Assembly (NCBI RefSeq): GCF_018413465.1
Contig: NZ_JAHCDK010000010.1
Location: forward strand, 62,001 to 126,000
Origin: Flavobacterium sp. CYK-55
GTDB lineage: Bacteria > Bacteroidota > Bacteroidia > Flavobacteriales > Flavobacteriaceae
Direction: 5' to 3'
DNA: 64,000 nt
Both the position numbers and the translations under genes were made by a program. The notes beneath the pieces are model-generated. The model had not been told where the DNA came from. It was given only the letters and a program-made list of their open reading frames with translations, and did not search any database. Below are positions 9,279 through 17,807 of this stretch, piece after piece. The first letter of the stretch is position 1, and each line of letters begins with the position of its first letter.

Positions 9279-9560
9279 AAAAGCTCCTCGATAGAGGGGT
9301 TTTTTTTTTAGAGCCGAGTCAAAATCTTTTTGTTTGTCGGCTCCGGGTACAAAAAGCTCCTCGATAGAGGGTTTTTTTTTTTTAGAGCCGAGTCAAAATC
9401 TTTTTGTTTGCCGGTATCGGGTACAGAAAGCCTCTGAGAAATCTCGATTTTTTCTATTTGTAGAATTTAGAAAATACCTGAAGCCCACTGGGCTTCCTCC
9501 TCTTAATATCAAATGGCTCCGGGTACAAGAAATCCTCTCTTTTAGAGAGGATTTCTTGTA
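9265..9560 (+). repeat. Array of tRNA-Leu 3'-end copies, each followed by a hairpin
   Basis: CGGCTCCGGGTAC, the last bases of tRNA-Leu, recurs. The first two copies (9265, 9338) are about 73 bp apart and share the terminator CTCCTCGATAGAGGG with its T run and the trailing AGAGCCGAGTC...TTTTTGTTTG segment. A degenerate copy (CCGGTATCGGGTAC) lies at 9411. A later copy (GGCTCCGGGTAC, 9515) is followed by a perfect 14-bp hairpin (arms 9526-9539 and 9545-9558). This gene-free stretch contains no believable ORF. Confidence 0.85.
9284..9311 (+). terminator. Terminator of tRNA-Leu
   Basis: The stem CTCCTC/GAGGGG with the tetraloop GATA (9290-9293) is followed by about ten Ts. The same hairpin is repeated about 74 bp downstream. 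Confidence 0.8.
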
Positions 9561-9590
9561 GGGCCCTCTGACTGTTAATCAGAGGCTCCT
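9561..9590 (+). other. Hairpin resembling a tRNA-Asn anticodon arm
   Basis: CCTCTGA (9565-9571), a 7-nt loop CTGTTAA (9572-9578) and TCAGAGG (9579-9585) form a perfect stem-loop. The loop has U33, anticodon GUU and A37/A38, as expected of tRNA-Asn. No acceptor, D arm or T arm is present, so it is at most a fragment. Confidence 0.55.
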
Positions 9591-9591
9591 T

Positions 9592-9618
9592 GAAAAACTT
9601 CATCAAATACATGAAGTT
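9592..9618 (-). terminator. Terminator of umuC-umuD
   Basis: On the minus strand the stem AACTTCAT/ATGAAGTT with the loop GTATTTG is followed by a short T run. Confidence 0.65.
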
Positions 9619-9646
9619 AAATTTTATTCGCATTTGCCCAACCGTC

Positions 9647-10081
9647 TCACTTCACCGCCTTAATCACATAGGTCACTATGCCCCAAATCATCAGTTGGGT
9701 TTCATCGGTTATTTGAATCGGTGGATATTTTGGGTTTTCGGGCATGAGCCAAAGTTCTTCTTTTTTGCGTTTGATGCGTTTTACGGTAAACTCGCCATCA
9801 ACAAAACAAACAGCAATTTTGTGGTTTAGTGGTTCAAGGCTCCGATCTACCACAAGTAAATCTTGATCGTCAATGCCTGCGCCGGTCATAGAATCTCCTT
9901 GTACGCGAATGTAAAAAGTAGCCAACGGATGCTCAGAAAGCGCCGTGTTGAGGTCAATGCGCGATTCGGTAAAATCAAGTGCCGGCGACGGAAAACCCGC
10001 CGAAACGCCATGACTCACAAACGGTAAAGGTTGTGCATCTTTGAGCTCAGGGGTATAAATAATGTTTTTTTTTACAGACAT
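9647..10081 (-). CDS. umuD: UmuD-like autoprotease subunit of DNA polymerase V (S24 family)
   Basis: UmuD self-cleaves when stimulated by RecA filaments, and UmuD' joins UmuC to form the translesion polymerase. The 144-residue length is typical. The candidate cleavage bond is Ala28-Gly29 (SHGVSAGFPSPA). The catalytic Ser64 lies in QGDSMTGAGI, and the general-base Lys101 in DGEFTVKR. The start overlaps the last 10 bases of umuC, so the two are translationally coupled. Here umuC comes first, the reverse of the E. coli order. Confidence 0.92.
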   Translation of the reverse strand: MSVKKNIIYTPELKDAQPLPFVSHGVSAGFPSPALDFTESRIDLNTALSEHPLATFYIRVQGDSMTGAGIDDQDLLVVDRSLEPLNHKIAVCFVDGEFTVKRIKRKKEELWLMPENPKYPPIQITDETQLMIWGIVTYVIKAVK

Positions 10082-11346
10082 TTTACAACGAGAATTTGAT
10101 CCAACTGAGTGGTGTATTTGGGCGAAAGCAACTGCTGTTTCATGTCCCAGGTTTTGGGGCTTTGCGTTCCGAGTTTTATTTTTCGGTCGCCTATTTTTCG
10201 ATTCACGGCATCAATGGCCTTCATTAGCGGCAAATGTTTCGGGTTTTCGTCTTCAAATAAATCAAATTGTTTTTGATTTTCCGGACTCAATTGGCTCACA
10301 ATCACGCCCGCTTTGGCAAAAACCAAATCCGGATTCCGCTGGTAAATTTGCGCCAACAAATGAACAGCGGTTTGCACCAAAGTCAGCGTAGAATTTGAAG
10401 CAAAAGGCAAAGTCATCAGCTGCTGATAGCTTCGGCTTTTTCGGTGGCCATCCGGGTAGTCCACCGTTTTTAAAAAAACATACACCGATTCACAACACGA
10501 TTTTTGTGCGCGCAATTTCTCGGCACAAACCGAGGCAAAGGTTGATACGCGTTCGCGCAAAGCATCGTAATCACGCAGCGCGTTCGGAAAACTCCGCGTC
10601 ACGGCAATGCTCTTTTTTTCGGTGAGCGGCGCTTCAAGATCCAAGACTGATTGCCCTTCGAGTTCGCTGGCCAAACGCAAACCCACTACGCCCATCTGGA
10701 GTTTGATCCACGCCCGGTGTTTTGGGTCAACAAAGTCATAAGCGGTCAAGATATTTCGGTCTTTCATCTTTTTAGACAACCTAAAACCAATGCCCCAAAC
10801 GTCTTCAATTTTCGTCCATTTAAGTGCTTTGATTCGTTTTTCATCAGTATCAATGATGTGCACGCCCAAGGTTTGGTTCGGAAACTTGCGCGCAATTTTG
10901 TTGGCTATCTTAGACAAGGCTTTGGTTGGGGCAAATCCCACACAAACCGGAATGCCCACCCATTGCTTGATGCGGTTTTTCATCTGCAAGCCATAGGCGT
11001 GAAAATCATCCACACGCAGACCATCAAAATTCAAAAAAGCTTCGTCAATACTGTATTCTTCAACATAAGGTGTATACTGCCGCAGAATTTCAAAAACGCG
11101 TTGGCTCAAGTCGCCATACAGCGCATAATTCGATGAGAAAACTTTTACATCGAGCTGTTTTAGCTCTGCTCGCACTTTAAATTCGGGCGCGCCCATCGCA
11201 ATGCCGAGCGCTTTGGCTTCGTCGCTGCGCGAGATGATACAGCCGTCATTGTTAGACAGCACCACCACGGGTTTTCCGTTCCATTGCGGCTGAAAAACGC
11301 GCTCACACGATACGTAAAAATTATTGCAATCTACCAAAGCATACAT
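10072..11346 (-). CDS. umuC: Y-family DNA polymerase, UmuC subunit of Pol V
   Basis: This is an error-prone translesion polymerase expected in the SOS response. The 424-residue protein starts with the Y-family signature MYALVDCNNFYVSCERVF, holding the first catalytic Asp. Other visible motifs are VVVLSNNDGCIISRSDEAK, SIDEAFLNF (the catalytic Asp-Glu pair near residue 100) and the thumb motif IEDVWGIGFRLSKKM. A little-finger region and a C-terminal DUF4113-like tail (about 370-424, ending TTQLDQILVVKCL) follow. It is the first gene of a two-gene operon with umuD. I could not identify an SOS operator. Confidence 0.94.
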   Translation of the reverse strand: MYALVDCNNFYVSCERVFQPQWNGKPVVVLSNNDGCIISRSDEAKALGIAMGAPEFKVRAELKQLDVKVFSSNYALYGDLSQRVFEILRQYTPYVEEYSIDEAFLNFDGLRVDDFHAYGLQMKNRIKQWVGIPVCVGFAPTKALSKIANKIARKFPNQTLGVHIIDTDEKRIKALKWTKIEDVWGIGFRLSKKMKDRNILTAYDFVDPKHRAWIKLQMGVVGLRLASELEGQSVLDLEAPLTEKKSIAVTRSFPNALRDYDALRERVSTFASVCAEKLRAQKSCCESVYVFLKTVDYPDGHRKSRSYQQLMTLPFASNSTLTLVQTAVHLLAQIYQRNPDLVFAKAGVIVSQLSPENQKQFDLFEDENPKHLPLMKAIDAVNRKIGDRKIKLGTQSPKTWDMKQQLLSPKYTTQLDQILVVKCL

Positions 11347-11407
11347 GGCTTAAAGGTACAATTCAGCCACAAAAAATAAAACCCACAGAAGTTAATTTCT
11401 GGTGTTT

Positions 11408-11512
11408 TTTATCAGAAGCTCATCCGGCTCTGCGCTTTTATCTGGGCTTGCTCAAGACCGCCGCCCAGGATAACCGCTGCGATCCGGGCTAGGGCAGTAG
11501 CGGTTGGGCAAA
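11408..11512 (+). repeat. Dispersed hairpin repeat, copy 3
   Basis: The forward strand reads AGCTCATCCGGCTCTGCGCTTTTATCTGGGC, then GCCCAGGATAACCGCTGCGA and TCCGGGCTAGGGCAG. This is the family layout, with a GGGC/GCCC-closed hairpin in place of TTTT/AAAA. It lies between the 5' end of umuC and the 3' end of nuoN. Confidence 0.7.
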
Positions 11513-11522
11513 ATCTGAACAT

Positions 11523-11545
11523 AAAAAAACCACCCGAAGGTGGCT
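11523..11545 (-). terminator. Terminator of the nuo operon
   Basis: On the minus strand the stem AGCCACC/GGTGGTT is capped by a UUCG tetraloop and followed by seven Ts. It lies 25 bases after the nuoN stop codon. Confidence 0.88.
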
Positions 11546-11569
11546 GTATATTTTTTTTAAAGCAGTTGT

Positions 11570-12940
11570 TTACCCCAGTAAATCCATCACCAACGACGGA
11601 AACAAACCAACGGTCAAGTTGAGTAAAATGGCTACAATCGCTACGGTATAAATCAAAACCGGAGTTCCGGTGCGCGTTTCATTCGGCTCTTTGGTGTACA
11701 TCGCCAAAATGAGTTTAAAGTAATAACCCACACTAATGATTGAGTTGATGACCGCAGCAATCACCACAATCAAATAACCCGCTTGAATGGTTGGTCCGAA
11801 CAAAGCCAATTTGGCAAAGAAGCCCGCAAATACCGGAATACCCGCCATAGATAATAAAGCACCGGTCAAAATCGCAGCCAAAAGCGGATTGGTTTTGCCC
11901 AAACCGTGAAAGTTTACAATATCTTCGTTGTCGCGGTTTTTGCACACATACAGCAAAACGCTAAAAGCAGCAATTCCCGCTAAGGCATAAGCAGTTGCAT
12001 AATACAACAACACTGAAGCAGCGCCGGTGGTATTGAGCAAAGTCATAAGCATAAAGCCCGCGTGCGAAATTCCTGAAAAGGCCAACATACGTTTTACGTT
12101 GGCTTGTTTGAGCGCCATCAAGTTGCCCACGGTCATCGAGGCAATTGATACCACCACCACAATAATCTGGAACTGATAAGATATCTCGGCGTTCATCGAT
12201 GTCAAAAGCTTAAACAAAGTAGCCATCGCTGTTACTTTGGCCAAGGTACTCATGGTTGCTGTGGTCAGCGCAGGTGAGCCTTCGTATACATCAGGCGCCC
12301 AAAAATGAAACGGAACCGCTGCAATTTTAAAGAACATACCAATGGTCATTAGGGCAATTCCAATCGGAAACCAAATCGGTAATTCAGCCGAACGCGAAAG
12401 CTCTGAAATTTCTTGAGTATCAAAAGTGCCCATCGCACCGTAAATCATACAAATTCCGAATAGGATAATTCCTGAGGCGAATGATCCCATCAAGAAATAT
12501 TTCATCCCGGCTTCGTTGCTTTTTAAGTTCATGCGGTTGCTCGCCGCCAAAACATACAATGAAATCGATAAAACTTCAATTCCTAAAAAGAACATAGCCA
12601 AATTGCCAAACGAAACCATCGCTACGGCGCCCGACAAAAGGAAAATTTTGAGTGCCACATAGTCAGACAGTTTGGTCGGATGCGCCTCATAAAAATTGTG
12701 GCTGAGCATCACCAAGAAAATCGTCAAAACAATAAACAAGCCCGAAAAACCCGAAGCAAATTTGTCTAAAACCAGCATGTGGTTGTAGAAACTTCCTTCA
12801 GTTCCGAACTCTGAAGCCGTCAAGCCCAATATGCCCAGTAAGCCCACTACCGTTAGTGGGATCAATACTTTTCTCAGATTTAGGATTTCAAGCAAAAGGC
12901 AAAATATACCCAATCCTACAATAGCAATTAATGTATTCAT
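11570..12940 (-). CDS. nuoN: NADH-quinone oxidoreductase subunit N
   Basis: NuoN is one of three antiporter-like membrane subunits of complex I that pump protons. The 456-residue protein is almost wholly hydrophobic, with about 13-14 predicted helices. Family features include FFKIAAVPFHFWAPDVYEGSP (conserved Lys in a broken helix), the central QANVKRMLAFSGISHAGFML, and a C-terminal Mrp-like helix set. It is the last gene of the operon, 14 bp after nuoM, and a strong terminator follows. Confidence 0.96.
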   Translation of the reverse strand: MNTLIAIVGLGIFCLLLEILNLRKVLIPLTVVGLLGILGLTASEFGTEGSFYNHMLVLDKFASGFSGLFIVLTIFLVMLSHNFYEAHPTKLSDYVALKIFLLSGAVAMVSFGNLAMFFLGIEVLSISLYVLAASNRMNLKSNEAGMKYFLMGSFASGIILFGICMIYGAMGTFDTQEISELSRSAELPIWFPIGIALMTIGMFFKIAAVPFHFWAPDVYEGSPALTTATMSTLAKVTAMATLFKLLTSMNAEISYQFQIIVVVVSIASMTVGNLMALKQANVKRMLAFSGISHAGFMLMTLLNTTGAASVLLYYATAYALAGIAAFSVLLYVCKNRDNEDIVNFHGLGKTNPLLAAILTGALLSMAGIPVFAGFFAKLALFGPTIQAGYLIVVIAAVINSIISVGYYFKLILAMYTKEPNETRTGTPVLIYTVAIVAILLNLTVGLFPSLVMDLLG

Positions 12941-12954
12941 TTCTTATCTGACGA

Positions 12955-14391
12955 TTATCGGTTGATTTCAGTTAATATGTTTTCAATGCTCGGCGTAATC
13001 AAATCGGTAATTGGTTTTGAATACAATCCAAAGAAAAACAATACAGCCACAATAGCCAGTAAAACAAGTTTTTCGTTCCAGTTTACTTCGGCAAAAGGTT
13101 TCGCATTGGTTTCGCCCAACATCACGTGTTGAAACATTCTGAGCATATAATAGGCGCCCAAGATGATGGTCAAACCACCGGCAATGGCAAAGGCCATATT
13201 CACTTGGAACAAACTGTATAATACGGTAAATTCACCCACAAAGTTAAAGGTTGATGGCAAGGCAACCGAAGCCAAAACCAACAACAAAAACAAAGAGGTA
13301 AACTGCGGGCTTTGTGCGCGAATTCCGCCCAATTCAGCAATTTGACGCGTTTGATAACGGCGCTCAATAATTTCAGCTACAAAGAACAAACCGACGACCA
13401 CAAAACCGTGCGCGAGCATTTGTAAAACGGCTCCGCGTAAACCATCCATCGTGAGTGAGTAGGCTCCGGCAGCGATCAATCCGACGTGTGCCAAAGAGGA
13501 ATAAGCCAATAATTTTTTGAGGTCTTTCTGGCGCAAAGCCACAATCGATCCGTAAATAACTCCGGCAATACTCAAACCAATGAGTGCGTATTGATAGCCT
13601 TTAGCGGTAAGCGGTGCCATCGGTAACTGCCAACGCAAAACGCTGTATAATCCCATTTTGAGCATGATGCCCGAAAGCAACATCGTGCCCACGGCCGGTG
13701 CTTTTTGATAAACATTAGCCTGCCAAGTATGAAAAGGAATAATCGGAATTTTGATGGCATAAGCCAAGAAGAATCCCATGAAAATCCAGAATTGCTGACC
13801 GCATGACAAACGCAATTGGTATAAATCAGCTAGGGCAAAACTTCCGGCTTGCAAGTATAAATAAACGAGTGCAGCCAACATAAAAAGCGATCCGCCCAAA
13901 GTATAAATAAAGAATTTAACCACCGCTTTTTTGCGCTCTTCCATATCGCCATTGCCCCAAAGCAAAGCAATAAAGTAGATTGGAATCAGCGAAAGTTCCC
14001 AGAAAATATAATACAACAAAGCATCGGTAGCCATAAAAGTGCCCACCATGGCAAAAGTCATAAACAAAATCAGTGCATACAGAGAACGGGCATTTTTAAA
14101 ATCAGTGCCCCAGCCCGATAAAATAATCAGCGGAGTCAAGGCTGCCGAAAGCAAAATCATCGCCATAGACAAACCATCGGCTTGCAAAGCAAAGGCTACA
14201 TTCGGATGCGAAATCCATCCAGACGAATAGACAAGCGGTGTTCCGCCACTCATCAGGTTCAACAAATGCAACGAATATCCGAGCGTGACAAGTCCGAAGA
14301 GCAAAGCTACTTTCGGCGCTAATTTGTCGCCCGAGAGATAGGTGGCCAGCGCACCGACCAAAAACAAAAGCAATAAGTAAACTATATCCAT
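12955..14391 (-). CDS. nuoM: NADH-quinone oxidoreductase subunit M
   Basis: NuoM is an antiporter-like proton-pumping subunit in the membrane arm. It has 478 residues with about 14 helices. Recognisable segments are the conserved FIYTLGGSLFMLAA helix, IPIIPFHTWQANVYQKAP, LRQKDLKKLLAYSSLAHVGL and the functional Glu of YYIFWELSLIPIYF. It starts 10 bases after nuoL and precedes nuoN. Confidence 0.96.
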   Translation of the reverse strand: MDIVYLLLLFLVGALATYLSGDKLAPKVALLFGLVTLGYSLHLLNLMSGGTPLVYSSGWISHPNVAFALQADGLSMAMILLSAALTPLIILSGWGTDFKNARSLYALILFMTFAMVGTFMATDALLYYIFWELSLIPIYFIALLWGNGDMEERKKAVVKFFIYTLGGSLFMLAALVYLYLQAGSFALADLYQLRLSCGQQFWIFMGFFLAYAIKIPIIPFHTWQANVYQKAPAVGTMLLSGIMLKMGLYSVLRWQLPMAPLTAKGYQYALIGLSIAGVIYGSIVALRQKDLKKLLAYSSLAHVGLIAAGAYSLTMDGLRGAVLQMLAHGFVVVGLFFVAEIIERRYQTRQIAELGGIRAQSPQFTSLFLLLVLASVALPSTFNFVGEFTVLYSLFQVNMAFAIAGGLTIILGAYYMLRMFQHVMLGETNAKPFAEVNWNEKLVLLAIVAVLFFFGLYSKPITDLITPSIENILTEINR

Positions 14392-14401
14392 CTGTTACTG
14401 A

Positions 14402-16282
14402 TTATTGAACGAGAAATAAATACGAAATAATGGCGCAAACCCCAATCACAAAGGCAAACAAATACAAACCGATGTTTCCGTTTTGCAATCTTCTACCTTG
14501 AGCGCCCAAGGCAACCGCGGTTTTGCCCAAGCCAAAAATGAATCCTGAAACAGCGGTTTCAATATAATCTCTGAATAGGCGCGATAAGCTATTGATGGGT
14601 TTTACGATGATCATTTCGTAGCATTCATCTACATAATATTTGTTGTATAAAACTTTGGCAAAACCTTCCATTTGCTCATCTGCCGGTGGCAATTGATTCT
14701 TTTTGAGGTATTGCGAAAAAGCGATGCCAATACCAATCAGCCCGCCTACCACAGCCACAGCCATGAGCATATATTCGGTGGTGCCCAAATGATGCGCCTC
14801 AGCTTTGTGTGCCGATAATACCGGAGCCAAATATTCGTTGAGCCAACTGTTGCCCGGCAAACTAATCAGTCCGCCTACCGTAGCCAAAATAGCTAATACA
14901 ACCAGTGGGAACGTAATCAGCGCAGGGCTTTCATGTAAATGGTGTTTTTGTTCTTCGGTACCTCTGAAATCATTAAAGAAGGTCAGATACAACAAACGGA
15001 ACATATAAAAAGCCGTCATGATCGAGGCTACAGAACCAATCACCCAAAGCGCTTTGTTGTGTTCAAAGGCCACCATCAAAATTTCATCTTTTGAGAAAAA
15101 CCCTGAAAACGGCGGAATACCTGAAATGGCCAAGGATGAAATTAAAAACGTAATGTAAGTAATTTTCATCACGCCTTTGAGTCCGCCCATGCGGCGCATA
15201 TCTTGTTCTCCGTGCAGAGCGTGAATCACCGAACCTGAACCCAAGAACAAACATGCCTTAAAGAACGCGTGTGTAATTACGTGAAAAACGGCTACTTCAT
15301 AAGCGCCCAAGCCCAAAGCCATAAACATGAGTCCGAGCTGAGAAACCGTTGAATAAGCCAATACTTTTTTAATATCGTTCTGAACCAAACCAATAGTGGC
15401 GGCAACCAGTGCTGTTACAGCTCCGACAATGGCAATTACATTTTGGATTTCGGGAGCCAAATCAAACAAGAAGTTCAAACGCGTGATCATAAAAATACCC
15501 GCGGTGACCATGGTTGCTGCGTGAATGAGTGCCGAAACCGGAGTCGGGCCGGCCATCGCATCAGGAAGCCAAGTATAAAGCGGGATTTGTGCTGATTTTC
15601 CGCAAGCGCCTATAAACAAAGCCAAAGCAGCAGCAGCAATCCAGAAAGCATCGGCTTTGCCGGTAGCGAGCGCAGTTTTGAGCGACATAAAATCTAAGGT
15701 TGAGAACAATACGCCCAAGATAAAAATTCCGATGAGCAAACCTAAATCGCCCACGCGGTTCATGATAAACGCTTTCTTGGCCGCATCGTTGTAATCTTGG
15801 TTTTTATACCAAAATCCGATGAGTAAATACGAGCAAAGACCTACGCCTTCCCAACCAATAAACATCATCGGAAGGTTGCTGCCCATTACCAAAAGAATCA
15901 TGAAAAACACGAACAAGTTCAAATACGCAAAAAACGAATGCATTTTTTCATCCTCGTGCATGTAACTCATCGAATACAAGTGAATGAGTGAACCGATTCC
16001 GGTCACAAACAACAACCACAAAATCGAAAGTTGATCGAGTAAAAACCCAAAACTCACTTTGAAGTTGCTGATGCTCATCCATTCAAATAAATCAACCGTA
16101 ATGGCTTGTTTGCTCTGACTGATTTGCATAAAGAACATCACCGAGGCAATGAACGATACGGCTACGGCCAAAGTTCCCAAGGCACCCGAGAGGGTTTTGC
16201 CGAGCGATTTACCCAAGAATACGTTGATTAAAAAACCAGCGAAAGGCGCTAATACTAACAATAAGGCTAGAGTGGTATCCAT
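14402..16282 (-). CDS. nuoL: NADH-quinone oxidoreductase subunit L
   Basis: NuoL is the distal proton-pumping subunit, with a long lateral helix bracing the membrane arm. It has 626 residues. The N-terminal antiporter domain includes MFIGWEGVGLCSYLLIGFW and QIPLYTWLPDAMAGPTPVSA, and LVQNDIKKVLAYSTVSQLGL follows. The C-terminal region after about residue 480 is the hydrophilic and amphipathic lateral helix plus a last transmembrane segment. It lies seven bases after nuoK. Confidence 0.96.
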   Translation of the reverse strand: MDTTLALLLVLAPFAGFLINVFLGKSLGKTLSGALGTLAVAVSFIASVMFFMQISQSKQAITVDLFEWMSISNFKVSFGFLLDQLSILWLLFVTGIGSLIHLYSMSYMHEDEKMHSFFAYLNLFVFFMILLVMGSNLPMMFIGWEGVGLCSYLLIGFWYKNQDYNDAAKKAFIMNRVGDLGLLIGIFILGVLFSTLDFMSLKTALATGKADAFWIAAAALALFIGACGKSAQIPLYTWLPDAMAGPTPVSALIHAATMVTAGIFMITRLNFLFDLAPEIQNVIAIVGAVTALVAATIGLVQNDIKKVLAYSTVSQLGLMFMALGLGAYEVAVFHVITHAFFKACLFLGSGSVIHALHGEQDMRRMGGLKGVMKITYITFLISSLAISGIPPFSGFFSKDEILMVAFEHNKALWVIGSVASIMTAFYMFRLLYLTFFNDFRGTEEQKHHLHESPALITFPLVVLAILATVGGLISLPGNSWLNEYLAPVLSAHKAEAHHLGTTEYMLMAVAVVGGLIGIGIAFSQYLKKNQLPPADEQMEGFAKVLYNKYYVDECYEMIIVKPINSLSRLFRDYIETAVSGFIFGLGKTAVALGAQGRRLQNGNIGLYLFAFVIGVCAIISYLFLVQ

Positions 16283-16289
16283 TGCGTGT

Positions 16290-16610
16290 TTATCCTTTTA
16301 ATTTTTTTAAGTTGTCAATGTCAATCGAGCCCAAATTGCGGAAAATCGAAACCAAAATCGCCAATCCAACGGCTACTTCGGCAGCGGCTACCGCCATCGA
16401 GAAAAATACAAATACCTGTCCTTGGGCATCTTGATGGTAGGTTGAAAACGCCACAAACAACAAATTCACGGCGTTCAACATGATTTCAATCGACATAAAA
16501 ACGATGATGGCATTTCGGCGATACAACACTCCAAAAACGCCAATGCAAAACAAAATGACGCTCAAAAAGATGTAGTTCTCAATACCTATTTGATTCAGAA
16601 TATTGTTCAT
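16290..16610 (-). CDS. nuoK: NADH-quinone oxidoreductase subunit K
   Basis: NuoK is a small membrane subunit with three helices and conserved Glu residues ([13 protein letters not shown]) in the proton path. I start it at [15 protein letters not shown] (106 residues), the usual NuoK N-terminus. The open frame extends 15 codons upstream, but that stretch overlaps nuoJ and is not NuoK-like. The chosen ATG lies one base after the nuoJ stop codon, which suggests coupling. Confidence 0.95.
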   Translation of the reverse strand: MNNILNQIGIENYIFLSVILFCIGVFGVLYRRNAIIVFMSIEIMLNAVNLLFVAFSTYHQDAQGQVFVFFSMAVAAAEVAVGLAILVSIFRNLGSIDIDNLKKLKG

Positions 16611-16611
16611 C

Positions 16612-17124
16612 TTACTTTTGTGATTTTTCTTTTTTAGACAATAATACCGTTCCAATCATGGCTGCCAACAACAAGATAGACGCGTATTCAAACGGCACCA
16701 TATATTCGTTGAGCAATACTTTTCCGAGTACTTTGATCGATTGGTAATCTTCACCAGTTGATACATATTCGCCCACAATAGGTTTTGAATTCACAAAAAT
16801 GGCAATGAGTACCAAACACATCAAGCAAAACAAAACCACCGCAGCCCAACGTGTCACGCGCGGCTTGTGGACTTCATCTTCTTTATTGAGGTTCATGAGC
16901 ATGATCGTAAAGAGAAACAAAATCATGATGGCACCCGAATAAACAATGATGTGCACGATGGCCAAAAACTGTGAGTTCAAAAGCAAGTAGTGACCGGCAA
17001 TCGAAAAGAAACAAATCACCAAATAAATCGCCGAGTGAATCGGGTTTTTGGTAAAAATGGTCAAGAACGCGGTAGCCAAAGTAATGGCCGATAACACGCA
17101 GAATAAAATGAGTACTACTGACAT
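16612..17124 (-). CDS. nuoJ: NADH-quinone oxidoreductase subunit J
   Basis: NuoJ is a five-helix membrane subunit near the quinone channel. It has 170 residues and includes [23 protein letters not shown] and the conserved [18 protein letters not shown] helix. Its ATG overlaps the last base of the nuoI stop codon (TAATG). The C-terminal tail SKKEKSQK is cytoplasmic and basic. Confidence 0.95.
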   Translation of the reverse strand: MSVVLILFCVLSAITLATAFLTIFTKNPIHSAIYLVICFFSIAGHYLLLNSQFLAIVHIIVYSGAIMILFLFTIMLMNLNKEDEVHKPRVTRWAAVVLFCLMCLVLIAIFVNSKPIVGEYVSTGEDYQSIKVLGKVLLNEYMVPFEYASILLLAAMIGTVLLSKKEKSQK

Positions 17125-17672
17125 TAGTTCGCGTTTTTAGATTGAGTATTTTGCATGGCCATCTCCAACGGCATGACCAATTTGTCTTTTCCAAAAATAA
17201 AGTCTTCGCGATCGTAACTCGATGGCACTAAAACTTTTGATTTGGTCAAATAAATGGCGTCTTTCGGACAAGCTTCTTCGCACAATCCGCAGTAAATGCA
17301 ACGCAACATATTGATTTCATAAATCGATGCGTATTTTTCTTCGCGGTACAAGTGTTTTTCATCCGGTTTGCGTTCTGAGGCCACCATCGTAATGGCTTCA
17401 GCCGGACACGAAAGCGCACACAATCCGCAAGCCGTACAGTTTTCACGACCTTGCTCATCGCGTTTAAGCATATGCTGACCGCGATAAACCGGACTCATCG
17501 GACGCACTTGCTCCGGATACTGAATAGTCACTTTGCGCTTAAAAAGGTGGCGCAGGGTAATGAACAACCCTTTGATAATCGCAACCAGATAAAGGCGTTC
17601 CCAAAAGCTCATTTGCTTGTTGGAAACCACTACTTTTCTGCCTGACAATGAAATAGTTTCAATAGAAGCCAT
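17124..17672 (-). CDS. nuoI: NADH-quinone oxidoreductase subunit I (two 4Fe-4S clusters)
   Basis: NuoI passes electrons through clusters N6a and N6b toward NuoB. Two ferredoxin motifs are visible in the 182-residue protein: CTACGLCALSCPAEA near residue 80 and CIYCGLCEEACPKDA near residue 125. An amphipathic N-terminus docks to the membrane arm. It belongs directly after nuoH but here is separated by 734 bp containing a dispersed repeat and the ORF6N gene. Distal genes may depend on readthrough or an internal promoter. Confidence 0.96.
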   Translation of the reverse strand: MASIETISLSGRKVVVSNKQMSFWERLYLVAIIKGLFITLRHLFKRKVTIQYPEQVRPMSPVYRGQHMLKRDEQGRENCTACGLCALSCPAEAITMVASERKPDEKHLYREEKYASIYEINMLRCIYCGLCEEACPKDAIYLTKSKVLVPSSYDREDFIFGKDKLVMPLEMAMQNTQSKNAN

Positions 17673-17694
17673 TTGTTTTTATTGTTTTTCAGAA

Positions 17695-17800
17695 GCCTTT
17701 TCCCGCTATCCGCTTTATCTTTTTTTGCCTTTGGTTTTCGTTGCACTACAACGCAAAAGCTAAAAAAGGATGCCGCTTCTATCGGGGCTAGGGCATTGGG
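17695..17800 (+). repeat. Dispersed hairpin repeat, copy 4
   Basis: This is the clearest copy: TTTTCCCGCTATCCGCTTTA, then TCTTTTTTTGCCTTTGG, a CGTTGCACTACAACG inner hairpin, AGCTAAAAAAGGATGCCGC and TTCTATCGGGGCTAGGGCA. It lies inside the nuo operon between the ORF6N gene and nuoI. Confidence 0.75.
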
Positions 17801-17807
17801 TTTTTAT

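Noticed and set aside
9176-9561. Two small reading frames over tRNA-Leu and its tail copies
   Set aside because: They are translations of the tRNA and its repeats.
11347-11407. SOS operator upstream of umuC
   Set aside because: No convincing palindromic LexA-type site could be picked by eye.
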